Positions 1 to 7,767 of a stretch of DNA of 13,954 bases are shown in pieces. This DNA comes from CAYFJV01 sp964460605. Its GTDB lineage: Archaea; Nanobdellota; Nanobdellia; Woesearchaeales; GW2011-AR9. Every line of letters starts with the position of its first letter. Positions within the stretch are counted from its first letter, which is position 1. The DNA is taken from NCBI GenBank assembly GCA_964460605.1, contig CAYWPT010000021.1, positions 1-13,954 on the forward strand. The letters run 5' to 3'. Below the pieces are notes generated by a model. It was not told where the DNA came from, made no database searches, and saw only the letters and a program-made list of their open reading frames with translations. Position numbers and translations under genes: made by a program.

Positions 1-2326
1 TATCAAAACCACTATTATTTACTAAAGAATCTTCACTTGAATTATCACCATACACTGTATAACCAGCACCATCCAAAACAAGGTTGTGCGCTCCAATAGT
101 AAAACAAGTCCCAGTTGCATTGATATTACTAAGAAGGTTAATATTAGTATTTACTGTTCCACATTGAACCCCAGTCACTAATAAGGAAACATTTGTCCAA
201 GAACTATTTGAATTGCCATCACTTATCAAAAAGCTTACTGTCCAATCAAGATTCTCTTGTGTATCTGCAGAAGTAACATTGAGTAAGTTTGTTAATGTAT
301 CTCCATTTATGCCCATACTTCCACTTGCATTTAAAGTAGTATTGTTGTAGGTTTCCCAATATGCTGTTAGAGAATCACCATCAGAATCACTCGCAGTTAG
401 CCAAGCATTGAGAGTATCACTCGAATAATTTGTCCCAGTTGTAGTATTGAAAACTGTGAGATTAAGTGTTGGAGTATTATTTCCAGAAGAGATAGTGAAA
501 GAACTTTGCTGAGTAATATTATAATTCAAATGGGTGCTTGTGTCATTAGCAATATAGACAGTAGTATAATCTCCAGAATCAGCTAAGGAGATTGACCCAT
601 TGTACAGATTAGCTGTGTTTGGATCTAAAGTTAATTCAATTTCTTTTACAGTTCCATTTGGAGCAGTTATATTTACAAAAACTTGATCCACCGCAATATT
701 GTCTCTGACAGTAGCATTAATTGCGAAAGTTGTGCTTGCTGTGTGAGAGCTACCATTAGGTTGAGGGTTAGTTACATTAGGTTCTGTATCAAATTGTGAC
801 CAAGCGAAAGCCAAAGAGTTATCATCCTCTAAATCAGTGTTTATTTCATTTGCAGGAATACTATACCACTCTCCAGATTCATTATAGATCATAACATTAA
901 GATCAAGGCCATTATCTGAAGCTGCAAAGAAATAACGATCTCTAGCAGGATCTTTATCTACACTAATATATTCTAAATTACCTCCCTCAACATCTAATGC
1001 TGGAGAAACAGGAGCATCAGCAATGGCACTTACTGACCAAGAATTTGTTGATATAGTATAAGAGAAATAAGATATTTTGTCATCATCTGCTGCTGCATTA
1101 TCTATATAAGCAAAAAATGCTGTACCTGTGGAATTCCAGAAACAAACATTATTGTCCCCTGTTGTAATCTCAACATTTGTATCTTCTGAAGGGAATCCAG
1201 TATCTAAAATTGAGCCATTCCAGATCCGAACATTTTCATCTGATCCAGAATCATAATAAATTAAAGAGATATAATCTGAGTTAGGATCTGCACAAAGATC
1301 AATTGCTCGTGGTTCGTGGGAACTGTTTGCTGCCCCAGTAATCTCTGGGTCCCAACTTTTATTTGAAGCATTATAAATCTGTAAGTTAAGATTTGCGTTA
1401 TTTTGTCCATAAGCAAGAAGGCCATTTCCACTTTTTGATTCCCAAGCAAAACTATAAGCTTCAAAGTTATTAACTGAGAGGACATCTGTAACATTATGTG
1501 GTTGTTCAAAGCCACTTCCATTCCACAGGATTGCAAAGACATCATTAATGCTAGTTAAACCAAGCACCATGATTTCATCAGTTCCGCTCTTAGGAAAACC
1601 TCTTAAAGACCTTAAATGTGCTGGAAGAACACCAAAATTTACTGCTTGGATATCACTAAAAGTTCCGTTCCAGATACTATAATTGAATTCTGTATTCGTT
1701 GCAAGATCCTGACCTGCAAATATTACCAAGGCATCTCCACTTACATCTTCATAAGCAGCATCAAATGGTTGAGAAGTTGCAACATTTTCACATTCAGGAG
1801 CTATCTGTAAGTAATCCCCCCAAGTGCCTTGCTCAAAGTTATACAACATAACTGAACAAGTCTCAGGGTTTACTGAAGTTAAGGCAACAAGTAAATATTC
1901 ATCACGCTCGTGTCCAGCTTTTAACTTAATAAATTCTATGGGGTTTGAAAAATCTTGATCGTCACTTGTATCATTTGTAAAATTACCTGAAGTATCATTC
2001 CAGATATCATAGTTAATGGAAGTTCCAGGAGAATTTGGAGTGTAAACTAAAAGCCCATCTATCTTATTAACTGTAATTGCTGATTGGGCACCTACTCCAT
2101 CTCCATCACTTACAGCTAATCCAGTAATCAGGTTATCAGAAAAGAAATCCTTCACCTTATCTAAAATATTTTCAGGTATAATATCTTTATCTTCAGCAGA
2201 AATTTCTAAAATATTTTCAGGAGCAACTTCATTTACAACCGCCCCAATAAGGGTACTATCCAAAGTCCCATCTTGGGCCATAGTGAGCACTAGAACCAAC
2301 AAAACCACAGCTAATGCTATGTGCAT
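1..2326 (-). CDS. Secreted, heavily glycosylatable beta-rich surface protein (3' end outside window)
   Basis: The minus-strand frame is open for 775 codons and runs off the left edge, so the C-terminus is missing. The N-terminus is a signal peptide (hydrophobic residues 3-16, likely cleavage after LTMA). Residues about 85-510 hold recurring W/Y-N units (YDIWND, YSIWNG, AILWNG, LQIYNA, VRIWNG, VMIYNE), resembling a beta-propeller-like sensor or adhesion region. Residues about 515-613 and 618-718 look like Ig/cadherin-type modules; the second contains DSDGDS. From about 720 a CGTVNTNI...CFTI...NLVLDGAGYTV pattern starts what looks like a right-handed beta-helix, common in archaeal surface proteins. 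More than 30 N-X-S/T sequons point to N-glycosylation outside the cell. An in-frame ATG ten codons upstream (2356) would add the basic n-region MIVSKKGETS. The 2326 ATG is preceded by GGGGAG. Role inferred: cell-surface or adhesion protein; ligand unknown. Confidence 0.85.
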   Translation of the reverse strand, partial: MHIALAVVLLVLVLTMAQDGTLDSTLIGAVVNEVAPENILEISAEDKDIIPENILDKVKDFFSDNLITGLAVSDGDGVGAQSAITVNKIDGLLVYTPNSPGTSINYDIWNDTSGNFTNDTSDDQDFSNPIEFIKLKAGHERDEYLLVALTSVNPETCSVMLYNFEQGTWGDYLQIAPECENVATSQPFDAAYEDVSGDALVIFAGQDLATNTEFNYSIWNGTFSDIQAVNFGVLPAHLRSLRGFPKSGTDEIMVLGLTSINDVFAILWNGSGFEQPHNVTDVLSVNNFEAYSFAWESKSGNGLLAYGQNNANLNLQIYNASNKSWDPEITGAANSSHEPRAIDLCADPNSDYISLIYYDSGSDENVRIWNGSILDTGFPSEDTNVEITTGDNNVCFWNSTGTAFFAYIDNAAADDDKISYFSYTISTNSWSVSAIADAPVSPALDVEGGNLEYISVDKDPARDRYFFAASDNGLDLNVMIYNESGEWYSIPANEINTDLEDDNSLAFAWSQFDTEPNVTNPQPNGSSHTASTTFAINATVRDNIAVDQVFVNITAPNGTVKEIELTLDPNTANLYNGSISLADSGDYTTVYIANDTSTHLNYNITQQSSFTISSGNNTPTLNLTVFNTTTGTNYSSDTLNAWLTASDSDGDSLTAYWETYNNTTLNASGSMGINGDTLTNLLNVTSADTQENLDWTVSFLISDGNSNSSWTNVSLLVTGVQCGTVNTNINLLSNINATGTCFTIGAHNLVLDGAGYTVYGDNSSEDSLVNNSGFD

Positions 2327-2390
2327 ACTTGTCTCCCCTTTTTTTGAGACTATCATCTATCTATGTACCTAGATAAAATAAAGAAAAAAT

Positions 2391-2400
2391 ACTATATAAA
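2391..2400 (-). promoter_or_regulatory. TATA box of the surface-protein gene
   Basis: TTTATATAGT on the minus strand. Initiation about 25 nt downstream would fall near 2371, about 15 nt before the upstream ATG (2356) and 45 nt before the ATG at 2326. A T-rich tract at 2373-2390, just downstream of the ppsA stop, overlaps the region and may also end ppsA transcription. Confidence 0.5.
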
Positions 2401-2405
2401 TCTAC

Positions 2406-4721
2406 TTATTTTTCGTCGTGAGAACGTTCAGCATCTAAGAGCAATTTTTTCTCTACTCGAGCTACTGTTTTTCGTATTTCATTAACAGAATCCGCATTAG
2501 CACTAATGCTATCCACACCTTGGTGTACTAAAAATTCCGCCATCTCCGGTCTAGATCCAGCTTGGCCACAAATACTTGTAGTTACTTTATATTTTTGACA
2601 AACCTTGATTACTTGTGCAATTTCCCCTAAAACAGCAGGATGCATTTCATTAAACTGATTAGCAATACGCTCATTATTCCGATCAATTCCTAACGTTAAT
2701 TGGGTTAAATCGTTTGTTCCAAAGGAAACGAAGGACATGCCTTCTTTACATAAATCCTCAATGATCCAACAAGAAGCTGGCGTCTCAATCATGACACCAA
2801 AATCAACATCTTTTACTGGTTCTAGCCCAACTTCTCGCATAATTTCTTTAGATTTTTTTAATTCGTCAACATTAATGACAAAAGGGATCATAACTCCAAT
2901 ATTCTCAAAACCTTCTTCATGTAATTCTTTGACTGCTTTGAATTCCGCTTTCAAAATTCTCGGCTCATCCAAAAGTCTTCGAACTGCGTGCCATCCCATC
3001 ATAGGATTATCTTCTTCTGGTTCTTTGTCACCGCCTTGCAAGTTTCTATACTCGTCAGTTCTCAAATCAGAACACCTTACCCAAATTGGCTTGTGCACAA
3101 AAGCTTGAGCAATTTTTCTCAAACCATCTTTTAAGAGCTTAACATAATCTTCTTCCCTATTTTGTCGTATGTATTCAGCTGGATGTGCTGCACCATTTGC
3201 AATAATAATTTCTAAACGCACTAAACCCACACCATCTGCTCCTGTTAGAGCTGACTGTTCAGCTACTTCTGGTATATCAACAATAACTTTTATTTCTGTT
3301 GCAGTTACAAAACCAGGACTCTGATACACTTGCTTGAGTTTTTCTTTTTCCTGCTCTTGTTCTTCATGTGCAACTTCTCCTTCAAAAACAACAGCTCTTG
3401 AAGCATGCACTGTAACTATTTGATCATCTTTAAGCACTTCTGTTGCTTTTTCTGTACCCACAATACAAGGTATACCTAATTCTCTGCTCACTATTGCGGC
3501 GTGTGAAGTCAATCCACCTTGATTAGTAACAATAGCTGCTGCTTTTTGCATTGCAGGAACCATATCTGGAGTAGTCATGGTGGTGACAAGAATATCTCCT
3601 TTTTTTATTTTCTCTAACTCTTCCATTCCTTTAATGAGTTTTACTTTCCCACTTGCAACACCTTTAGAAGCAGTTTGTCCTTTAAGCAGAATTACAGCAT
3701 CGATTTCTGCGTCAATATCATTACTTTCTTCCTCTTTTTTGAAAGTGGTAACAGCTCGTGTTTGTACAATATAAAACTCATCTTTTTCAATTGCCCATTC
3801 GACATCTTGTGGCTTTTTGTAATGTTCTTCAAGCTTTTTTCCTAATCGTGCTAACTCTAAAACTTCTTTATCATTGAGAATTCTTTGTTTTCTTTCATTT
3901 TTAGGTATATCTTTTTGCACATTCTTACCATTTTCATCTCTGAACAATCCCCATTCTTGTTCTTTTACTTCTGCTTTGACAACTTCGTGCTTTTTCTTAT
4001 CGACAATGTATAGGTCAGGAGTTACTTGTCCACCAACAATAGTTTCTCCTAAACCACATACAGCTTCAACAACTAATTCCTTATCATTATTGGTACTTGG
4101 ATTTATGGTAAACATAACGCCACTCCTCTCTGAGTTCACCATTTTTTGTACAATCGCCGAGATAAAGACATTCATATGATCAAAATTGTTTTTTTCTCTA
4201 TAGAAAATAGCTCTTGCTGTGAATAATGAAGCCCAGCAATCTTGTACTGCTTTGAGTACTGCATCTTTTCCTTTTACGTTCAAAAAAGTTGCTTGTTGTC
4301 CAGCAAAACTCGCTTCTGGAAGATCTTCTGCAGTTGCAGAAGAACGTACTGCAACAAAAGTGTCCTTTGCGTTAAGCAAATTGTGCGCAGAATTTTTATC
4401 AGTTCCCAATAATTCATAACTCTCAATGATTGCGTCTTGAATTTCTTCTGGAATTGTTTTTGATTTTATTAAATCCTGAATTCTTTTTGAAGCTTCTTGT
4501 AATTTTTTTGTATCTTGTACGTCTAAATTTTTTAATTGGAATGCAATCTCTTCTTTTAATCCATCTTCGTGAAGAAACTCTCTGTATGTTTGTGCACTTA
4601 CTGCGAAACCGTTTGGTACTGGCATGCCTAAATTATACATAATACCCAAGTTTGTGCCTTTTCCACCAGCTAATCCCAAAGAATCTTTGTTTAAATCTTT
4701 AAACCATACACAATATAACAT
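2406..4721 (-). CDS. ppsA: Phosphoenolpyruvate synthase (pyruvate, water dikinase)
   Basis: This enzyme converts pyruvate, ATP and water to phosphoenolpyruvate, AMP and phosphate in the cytoplasm, feeding gluconeogenesis; in some archaea it may also run in reverse. At 771 aa it has normal family length and all three domains. The N-terminal ATP-grasp domain covers about 1-330, with GLAGGKGTNLG near 16-26 and RSSATAEDLPEASFAGQ at 126-142. The swivelling phosphohistidine domain covers about 345-450, with GGLTSHA and phospho-acceptor His407. The C-terminal PEP/pyruvate TIM barrel covers about 475-760, with Arg549 in WVRCSDLRT, Glu646 in MIET, FGTNDLTQ at 667-674 and the catalytic Cys718 in CGQ. 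The last motif reads CGQAGSRPE rather than the enterobacterial CGQAPSDHPE. The ATG at 4721 fits the family N-terminus and is preceded by AGGTG. No intein or frameshift is seen. Confidence 0.97.
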   Translation of the reverse strand: MLYCVWFKDLNKDSLGLAGGKGTNLGIMYNLGMPVPNGFAVSAQTYREFLHEDGLKEEIAFQLKNLDVQDTKKLQEASKRIQDLIKSKTIPEEIQDAIIESYELLGTDKNSAHNLLNAKDTFVAVRSSATAEDLPEASFAGQQATFLNVKGKDAVLKAVQDCWASLFTARAIFYREKNNFDHMNVFISAIVQKMVNSERSGVMFTINPSTNNDKELVVEAVCGLGETIVGGQVTPDLYIVDKKKHEVVKAEVKEQEWGLFRDENGKNVQKDIPKNERKQRILNDKEVLELARLGKKLEEHYKKPQDVEWAIEKDEFYIVQTRAVTTFKKEEESNDIDAEIDAVILLKGQTASKGVASGKVKLIKGMEELEKIKKGDILVTTMTTPDMVPAMQKAAAIVTNQGGLTSHAAIVSRELGIPCIVGTEKATEVLKDDQIVTVHASRAVVFEGEVAHEEQEQEKEKLKQVYQSPGFVTATEIKVIVDIPEVAEQSALTGADGVGLVRLEIIIANGAAHPAEYIRQNREEDYVKLLKDGLRKIAQAFVHKPIWVRCSDLRTDEYRNLQGGDKEPEEDNPMMGWHAVRRLLDEPRILKAEFKAVKELHEEGFENIGVMIPFVINVDELKKSKEIMREVGLEPVKDVDFGVMIETPASCWIIEDLCKEGMSFVSFGTNDLTQLTLGIDRNNERIANQFNEMHPAVLGEIAQVIKVCQKYKVTTSICGQAGSRPEMAEFLVHQGVDSISANADSVNEIRKTVARVEKKLLLDAERSHDEK

Positions 4722-4753
4722 GCTAACACCTAAAGCAAAATAGAGTTTAGAAG

Positions 4754-4763
4754 TTTATATAAT
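4754..4763 (-). promoter_or_regulatory. TATA box of ppsA
   Basis: The minus strand carries ATTATATAAA, centred about 37 nt before the ppsA ATG. This predicts a short leader of about 10-12 nt containing AGGTG. It sits between the TRAM gene's terminator tract and ppsA, so ppsA is probably its own transcription unit. Confidence 0.55.
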
Positions 4764-4774
4764 TGTCGAAAATT

Positions 4775-4786
4775 AAAAAGAAAAAA
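4775..4786 (-). terminator. T-tract terminator after the TRAM gene
   Basis: TTTTTTCTTTTT on the minus strand directly follows the TAA stop codon of the TRAM gene. Archaeal RNA polymerase stops at such U-rich tracts without needing a hairpin, and none is seen here. Confidence 0.5.
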
Positions 4787-5116
4787 TTAATAATTGTCTT
4801 CCAAATCGTCACCGAAATCTTCGCTATCATTAGGAGATGGCTCAGGAATGATATCCTCTTGTGCAGCTAATTCCTCTGCAGAAATTTGCATAAACTTCTT
4901 TGGTCTTTTTGGTTTTTCTAGCCTTTCAACTACTTGTGCAAAACCAACTTTAGGAAGAACCTTAGTTATTTTGATCTTTACATAATCCCTTTTCTTCACG
5001 CCGGGTACGAAAAGAACAAAACCATTCACTCGAGCAATACCATCGCCCTTCTCACCAACAGACTTAATCTCAACATCATAAGTCTCGCCCACTTTTACTG
5101 GGACTTCATCAGACAT
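4787..5116 (-). CDS. Stand-alone TRAM-domain RNA-binding protein
   Basis: This 109-aa protein has a single TRAM domain at about 5-66: VKVGETYDVEI, then GEKGDGIARVNGFVLFVPG, then DYVKIKITKVLPKVGFAQVVE. That is the five-stranded OB-like fold found in TrmA, MiaB and many small archaeal proteins. Stand-alone archaeal TRAM proteins are known to bind RNA, and some act as cold-responsive RNA chaperones. It is followed by a basic linker (KPKRPKKF, 68-75) and an acidic, probably disordered tail (about 80-109) that is longer than in minimal family members. The start is set by GAGGA seven nucleotides before the ATG. A TATA box and a T-tract on either side make it monocistronic. The RNA target is unknown. 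Confidence 0.9.
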   Translation of the reverse strand: MSDEVPVKVGETYDVEIKSVGEKGDGIARVNGFVLFVPGVKKRDYVKIKITKVLPKVGFAQVVERLEKPKRPKKFMQISAEELAAQEDIIPEPSPNDSEDFGDDLEDNY

Positions 5117-5136
5117 ATTTATTCCTCATTATGTTC

Positions 5137-5157
5137 ATAAGCTTATTTTAAGCTTAA
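5137..5157. repeat. Inverted repeat in the TRAM-gene leader/start site
   Basis: ATAAGCTTA and TAAGCTTAA, separated by TTT, form a near-perfect inverted repeat (8 of 9 positions pair). It lies just downstream of the TATA box and overlaps the predicted transcription start (about 5139), so it could be an operator or a short leader hairpin. AT-rich palindromes also arise by chance. Confidence 0.4.
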
Positions 5158-5158
5158 T

Positions 5159-5168
5159 CTTATATAAA
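5159..5168 (-). promoter_or_regulatory. TATA box of the TRAM gene
   Basis: TTTATATAAG on the minus strand is centred about 48 nt before the TRAM ATG. It predicts a leader of about 23 nt that contains the GAGGA ribosome-binding site. Confidence 0.55.
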
Positions 5169-5179
5169 ACTTGTTATGG

Positions 5180-5195
5180 AAAAGAAAGAAAAAAA
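5180..5195 (-). terminator. T-tract terminator after the transporter gene
   Basis: TTTTTTTCTTTCTTTT on the minus strand follows the TAA of the YhhQ-family gene with no gap. It separates that gene from the TRAM promoter. Confidence 0.5.
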
Positions 5196-5906
5196 TTATC
5201 TTTTATAATAATATCTCACGAAATATAGGAACGGTGTATCAACAGCCGCTATAAACATCTTAATTAAAACACTACCCCAAATAAGTGACCATAACGGTGC
5301 TACCCCCATAAACCCAATAAAAACAAAAAGACAAGTACTAATAATTTGACTTATTCCAGTTGAAAGATTATTTCTTAGCCAAAGGTATCTTCCTTTAGTC
5401 CTTTTTTTCCAATAATGGTAAGCCCATACATCGTGCATTTGTGAGATTAAATAAGCTGTCATAGAAGCTACTGCTATACGAAGAGTACTTGAAAAAGTAG
5501 ATGAAAAAGCTTCTTGTCCTCCCCAAAATGATGCAGGAGCCATCAAAATAACATTTTGTGAAACAAAAACAAAAAGGAGTACCCCTAAAAAGCCAGACCA
5601 TACTGCTTTTGTTGCATGTTTTTTTCCATAAACTTCCGAGATTGTGTCAGTGAGAAGAAAAGTTACTGAATATACCGCAACACTCGCTGTTGTTGTAAAA
5701 GGTCCAAGAACTATAATTTTTGGTGCTACTGCATTTGCAACCACAATTGCAGATGTAAACATAGCAATAAGGTAAGAAACACCATAATGTTTTCCAAGAA
5801 TACTTGCTAAAGTTGCAACAAGCATTGATACAAGTAGCCAAATAACTGTTTCAAACATTTTCAAAGAATTAAAGATTTTTTCTGTGATTAAATTCACCCC
5901 CCCCAC
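5196..5906 (-). CDS. yhhQ: YhhQ/COG1738-family queuosine-precursor (VUT family) transporter
   Basis: This is a polytopic membrane protein of up to 236 aa with about six hydrophobic segments. Family signatures are VVANAVAPKI (55-64), FLLTDTISEVYGKK (83-96), QMHDVWAYHYWKKRTKG (156-172) and LWLRNNLSTGISQIIST (175-191). Bacterial YhhQ takes up queuosine precursors such as preQ0/preQ1. In archaea the same precursor (preQ0) serves archaeosine in tRNA, so preQ0 uptake is the likely but unproven role. Three starts are possible: GTG 5906, GTG 5897 (V4, right after a run of G) and ATG 5858 (M17). The family N-terminus begins near M17, so the first 16 residues are uncertain. It is divergent from a TrmB-like regulator across one TATA element, which suggests regulation by that neighbour. 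Confidence 0.85.
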   Translation of the reverse strand: MGGVNLITEKIFNSLKMFETVIWLLVSMLVATLASILGKHYGVSYLIAMFTSAIVVANAVAPKIIVLGPFTTTASVAVYSVTFLLTDTISEVYGKKHATKAVWSGFLGVLLFVFVSQNVILMAPASFWGGQEAFSSTFSSTLRIAVASMTAYLISQMHDVWAYHYWKKRTKGRYLWLRNNLSTGISQIISTCLFVFIGFMGVAPLWSLIWGSVLIKMFIAAVDTPFLYFVRYYYKR

Positions 5907-5927
5907 AAGTGAGAAGTCATTGAAAAA

Positions 5928-5940
5928 ATTTATATAAAAT
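5928..5940. promoter_or_regulatory. Palindromic TATA element shared by two divergent genes
   Basis: AATTTATATAAAAT contains the palindrome TTTATATAAA. Its centre lies about 24-25 nt before the regulator's ATG (5958, plus strand) and about 27 nt before GTG 5906 of the transporter (minus strand). Both mRNAs could therefore be essentially leaderless from one TBP site. Bidirectional use is inferred from symmetry and spacing. Confidence 0.55.
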
Positions 5941-5957
5941 CAAGATTATAAAGAGCT

Positions 5958-6704
5958 ATGATCAAAAAAGCCTTAGAAGACATTGGTTTCACCAAGAGTG
6001 AAATTGCGGTTTACCTTAACCTTCTCAAGCTAGGTGAAAGTACAACTGGAAAAATTGTTGATGCCGCACAAATTTCTAGTGGAAGAATTTATGAAACCCT
6101 GGAAAAATTGATAAAAAAAGGTTTAGTAAGTTATCATTTAAAAAATAAGACGAAATATTTCACGGCAACTTCACCAAAAAGAATACTTGATTATATTAAT
6201 GAAAAAAAATCGGAACTAAATGAAAAAGAAGAAAAGTTCAAAAAAGAGCTTCCAACATTATTACAACTTAGATTAGAACAGAAAAAAAATTATGAGAATA
6301 GATTATATAAGGGGTTTAAAGGGATACAAAGTGCTATCTTTGAAGCTTTGGAAGAGCTAGACTCAAAAGAAGAAGTGCTTGCTATGGGAATTGTCCCGAG
6401 CAAAAAAAAACACTATAACATTTTATGGGAAAAATGGCACAGAGAAAGAATTAAGAAAAAGATTAAGTGTAAAGCAATATTTACTGAAAAGGACAATCAA
6501 TATTATCACTTGTTTCAAAAGATGGAAAATACTGAAACAAAAATATTACTTGGCCTTACACCTGCAGCTGTGGACGTTTTAGGTGATCGGGTCCTTATTT
6601 TCACTTATGGTAAAGAAGCGTCTTGTTTAAGTATTCTAAATCCAGAAATTGCTCAATCTTTTAGAACTTTTTTTATGACTTTATGGAGAGTTTCAGAAGA
6701 ATAA
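5958..6704 (+). CDS. TrmB-family transcriptional regulator
   Basis: This is a 248-aa cytoplasmic DNA-binding regulator. Residues 1-75 form a winged helix-turn-helix of the TrmB type: ALEDIGFTKSEIAVYLNLLKLGESTTGKI, a recognition helix around SSGRIYETLEKLIKKGLV, and a wing around KTKYFTATSPKRIL. A charged helix (about 80-112) probably mediates dimerisation. Residues 115-245 are a C-terminal effector domain (YKGFKGIQSAIFEAL, then WEKWHRERIKKKIKCKAIF) of the kind that follows the HTH in archaeal TrmB proteins. Sugar-responsive members carry a longer sugar-binding region; this one is short, so the ligand may not be a sugar. The ATG lies where a TATA box predicts transcription start, implying a leaderless mRNA. 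It probably controls itself and the divergent transporter gene. Confidence 0.9.
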   Translation: MIKKALEDIGFTKSEIAVYLNLLKLGESTTGKIVDAAQISSGRIYETLEKLIKKGLVSYHLKNKTKYFTATSPKRILDYINEKKSELNEKEEKFKKELPTLLQLRLEQKKNYENRLYKGFKGIQSAIFEALEELDSKEEVLAMGIVPSKKKHYNILWEKWHRERIKKKIKCKAIFTEKDNQYYHLFQKMENTETKILLGLTPAAVDVLGDRVLIFTYGKEASCLSILNPEIAQSFRTFFMTLWRVSEE

Positions 6705-6708
6705 AAGA

Positions 6709-7725
6709 TTAAACCTCTTGAGCTATTTTAAATCTTTCATTATAATAGTTAGGATTTTTGCTTACTTTCTCCCAATCATGAACATTTGCATATGAAGTGT
6801 TAAGCAATTTGCCAATTTCTTGATAATTATATCCATTTTCGAGCATATCCAAAGCTAAAGTTTTGAAACCTTTAGAATACCTCCTAATACCTTTTCTCTT
6901 ATATCGTTCTAAACCAGCTTTAAGTTTTTTTTGCTTTCTGTTGATAATAAAACCAATATGATCATGAAAGTTTTTTATGGAATAGTAATCACTTGTTGAT
7001 AATATGCAAACACCATTTGGTCTTTTTGTGAATTTTGATCTAATTGAAAATGAATCTTTCATAAGAACTTGAATATCTTTCAAGCCATACTCATTTCCTG
7101 AGCATAAAATTAATTCCCTATTTCTCTTTCTGTTTCTGAAGCAACCTTCAGAATCTGCAAAACCTTTTAAAAACATAGCTTGAATTTCTTTTGATGCTTG
7201 CTTAATTTGAGATGGTACAATCCATTCAAATGTTTTAAATGATGAAGAATAACTGAATAAATCTTTGACTGCTAATTTTGAAACCAACATGACACAATAC
7301 CTCTCTTTTGGATTATCGCACACATTTGTCTTTTTAGTGGTTCTTTTGAACAAAGAAGGTGAGTTTCTAAAGACTTTCTGTAAACAATTTTTAAAATACT
7401 CTGCAAAATCCATATCAATAACATCTAAACCAATTCTATAATTAGTGGAGATATATCCGTCACCACACAAAGTTCCTAAAATGTAAGCTTTCTCTTTAGT
7501 AAGTTTTTTTGAAAAATCTGGAATTTGAGTAAGAATTTTTAAATTGAATGGTTCTTTACCATAATAAATCCATCCTTCAATTGCTCTAACCGTAGCACTT
7601 ATTCCTTGTTTAGAAAGTTCTTTATGTATTCTCTTTGCTCCAATCCCCATTTCCTCACGGAGTTTCATAGCTGCATTATATTCTAGGGAAGAATGGCAAA
7701 TGTACAATTGTTTTTTAATTTTCAT
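6709..7725 (-). CDS. Free-standing LAGLIDADG endonuclease-like protein with HTH regions
   Basis: This 338-aa protein has two LAGLIDADG motifs: AYILGTLCGDGYI (80-92) and MFLKGFADSEGCF (184-196). The likely metal-binding acids are Asp89 and Glu193, both intact, so it is probably a monomeric two-motif endonuclease or a domesticated descendant. Before the core, 15-60 form a helix-turn-helix-like region (MKLREEMGIGAKRIHKEL, then AIEGWIYYGKEPF). After it, 285-320 form another (LALDMLENGYNYQEIGKLL, then ANVHDWEKV). The region between is basic. It is not inside an intron or intein: both neighbours are intact, and its stop codon faces the regulator's stop four bases away. A TATA-like TTTTAAAAAC about 27 nt before the ATG predicts leaderless expression. 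It may be a mobile homing gene or a regulator using the fold for DNA binding. Confidence 0.85.
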   Translation of the reverse strand: MKIKKQLYICHSSLEYNAAMKLREEMGIGAKRIHKELSKQGISATVRAIEGWIYYGKEPFNLKILTQIPDFSKKLTKEKAYILGTLCGDGYISTNYRIGLDVIDMDFAEYFKNCLQKVFRNSPSLFKRTTKKTNVCDNPKERYCVMLVSKLAVKDLFSYSSSFKTFEWIVPSQIKQASKEIQAMFLKGFADSEGCFRNRKRNRELILCSGNEYGLKDIQVLMKDSFSIRSKFTKRPNGVCILSTSDYYSIKNFHDHIGFIINRKQKKLKAGLERYKRKGIRRYSKGFKTLALDMLENGYNYQEIGKLLNTSYANVHDWEKVSKNPNYYNERFKIAQEV

Positions 7726-7746
7726 AATTGTAAAATGGAATTTGGT

Positions 7747-7756
7747 GTTTTTAAAA
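7747..7756 (-). promoter_or_regulatory. Possible TATA box of the LAGLIDADG gene
   Basis: TTTTAAAAAC on the minus strand is centred about 27 nt before the ATG at 7725. It abuts the T-tract after radA, so the element is weak and the two genes could also be cotranscribed. Confidence 0.35.
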
Positions 7757-7767
7757 AAAAGGAAAGA
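7753..7767 (-). terminator. T-tract terminator after radA
   Basis: TCTTTCC followed by eight T on the minus strand lies directly after the radA stop codon. It probably ends the radA transcript. Confidence 0.45.

Noticed and set aside
1261..1545. A 94-codon minus-strand open frame within the surface-protein gene
   Set aside because: It lies in a different frame from the continuous 775-codon reading frame, which has a signal peptide and domain structure; this one is a low-complexity shadow.
2737..4642. Several plus-strand open frames of 65-123 codons opposite ppsA
   Set aside because: They are antisense to a fully conserved enzyme and have no ribosome site, promoter or recognisable domain.
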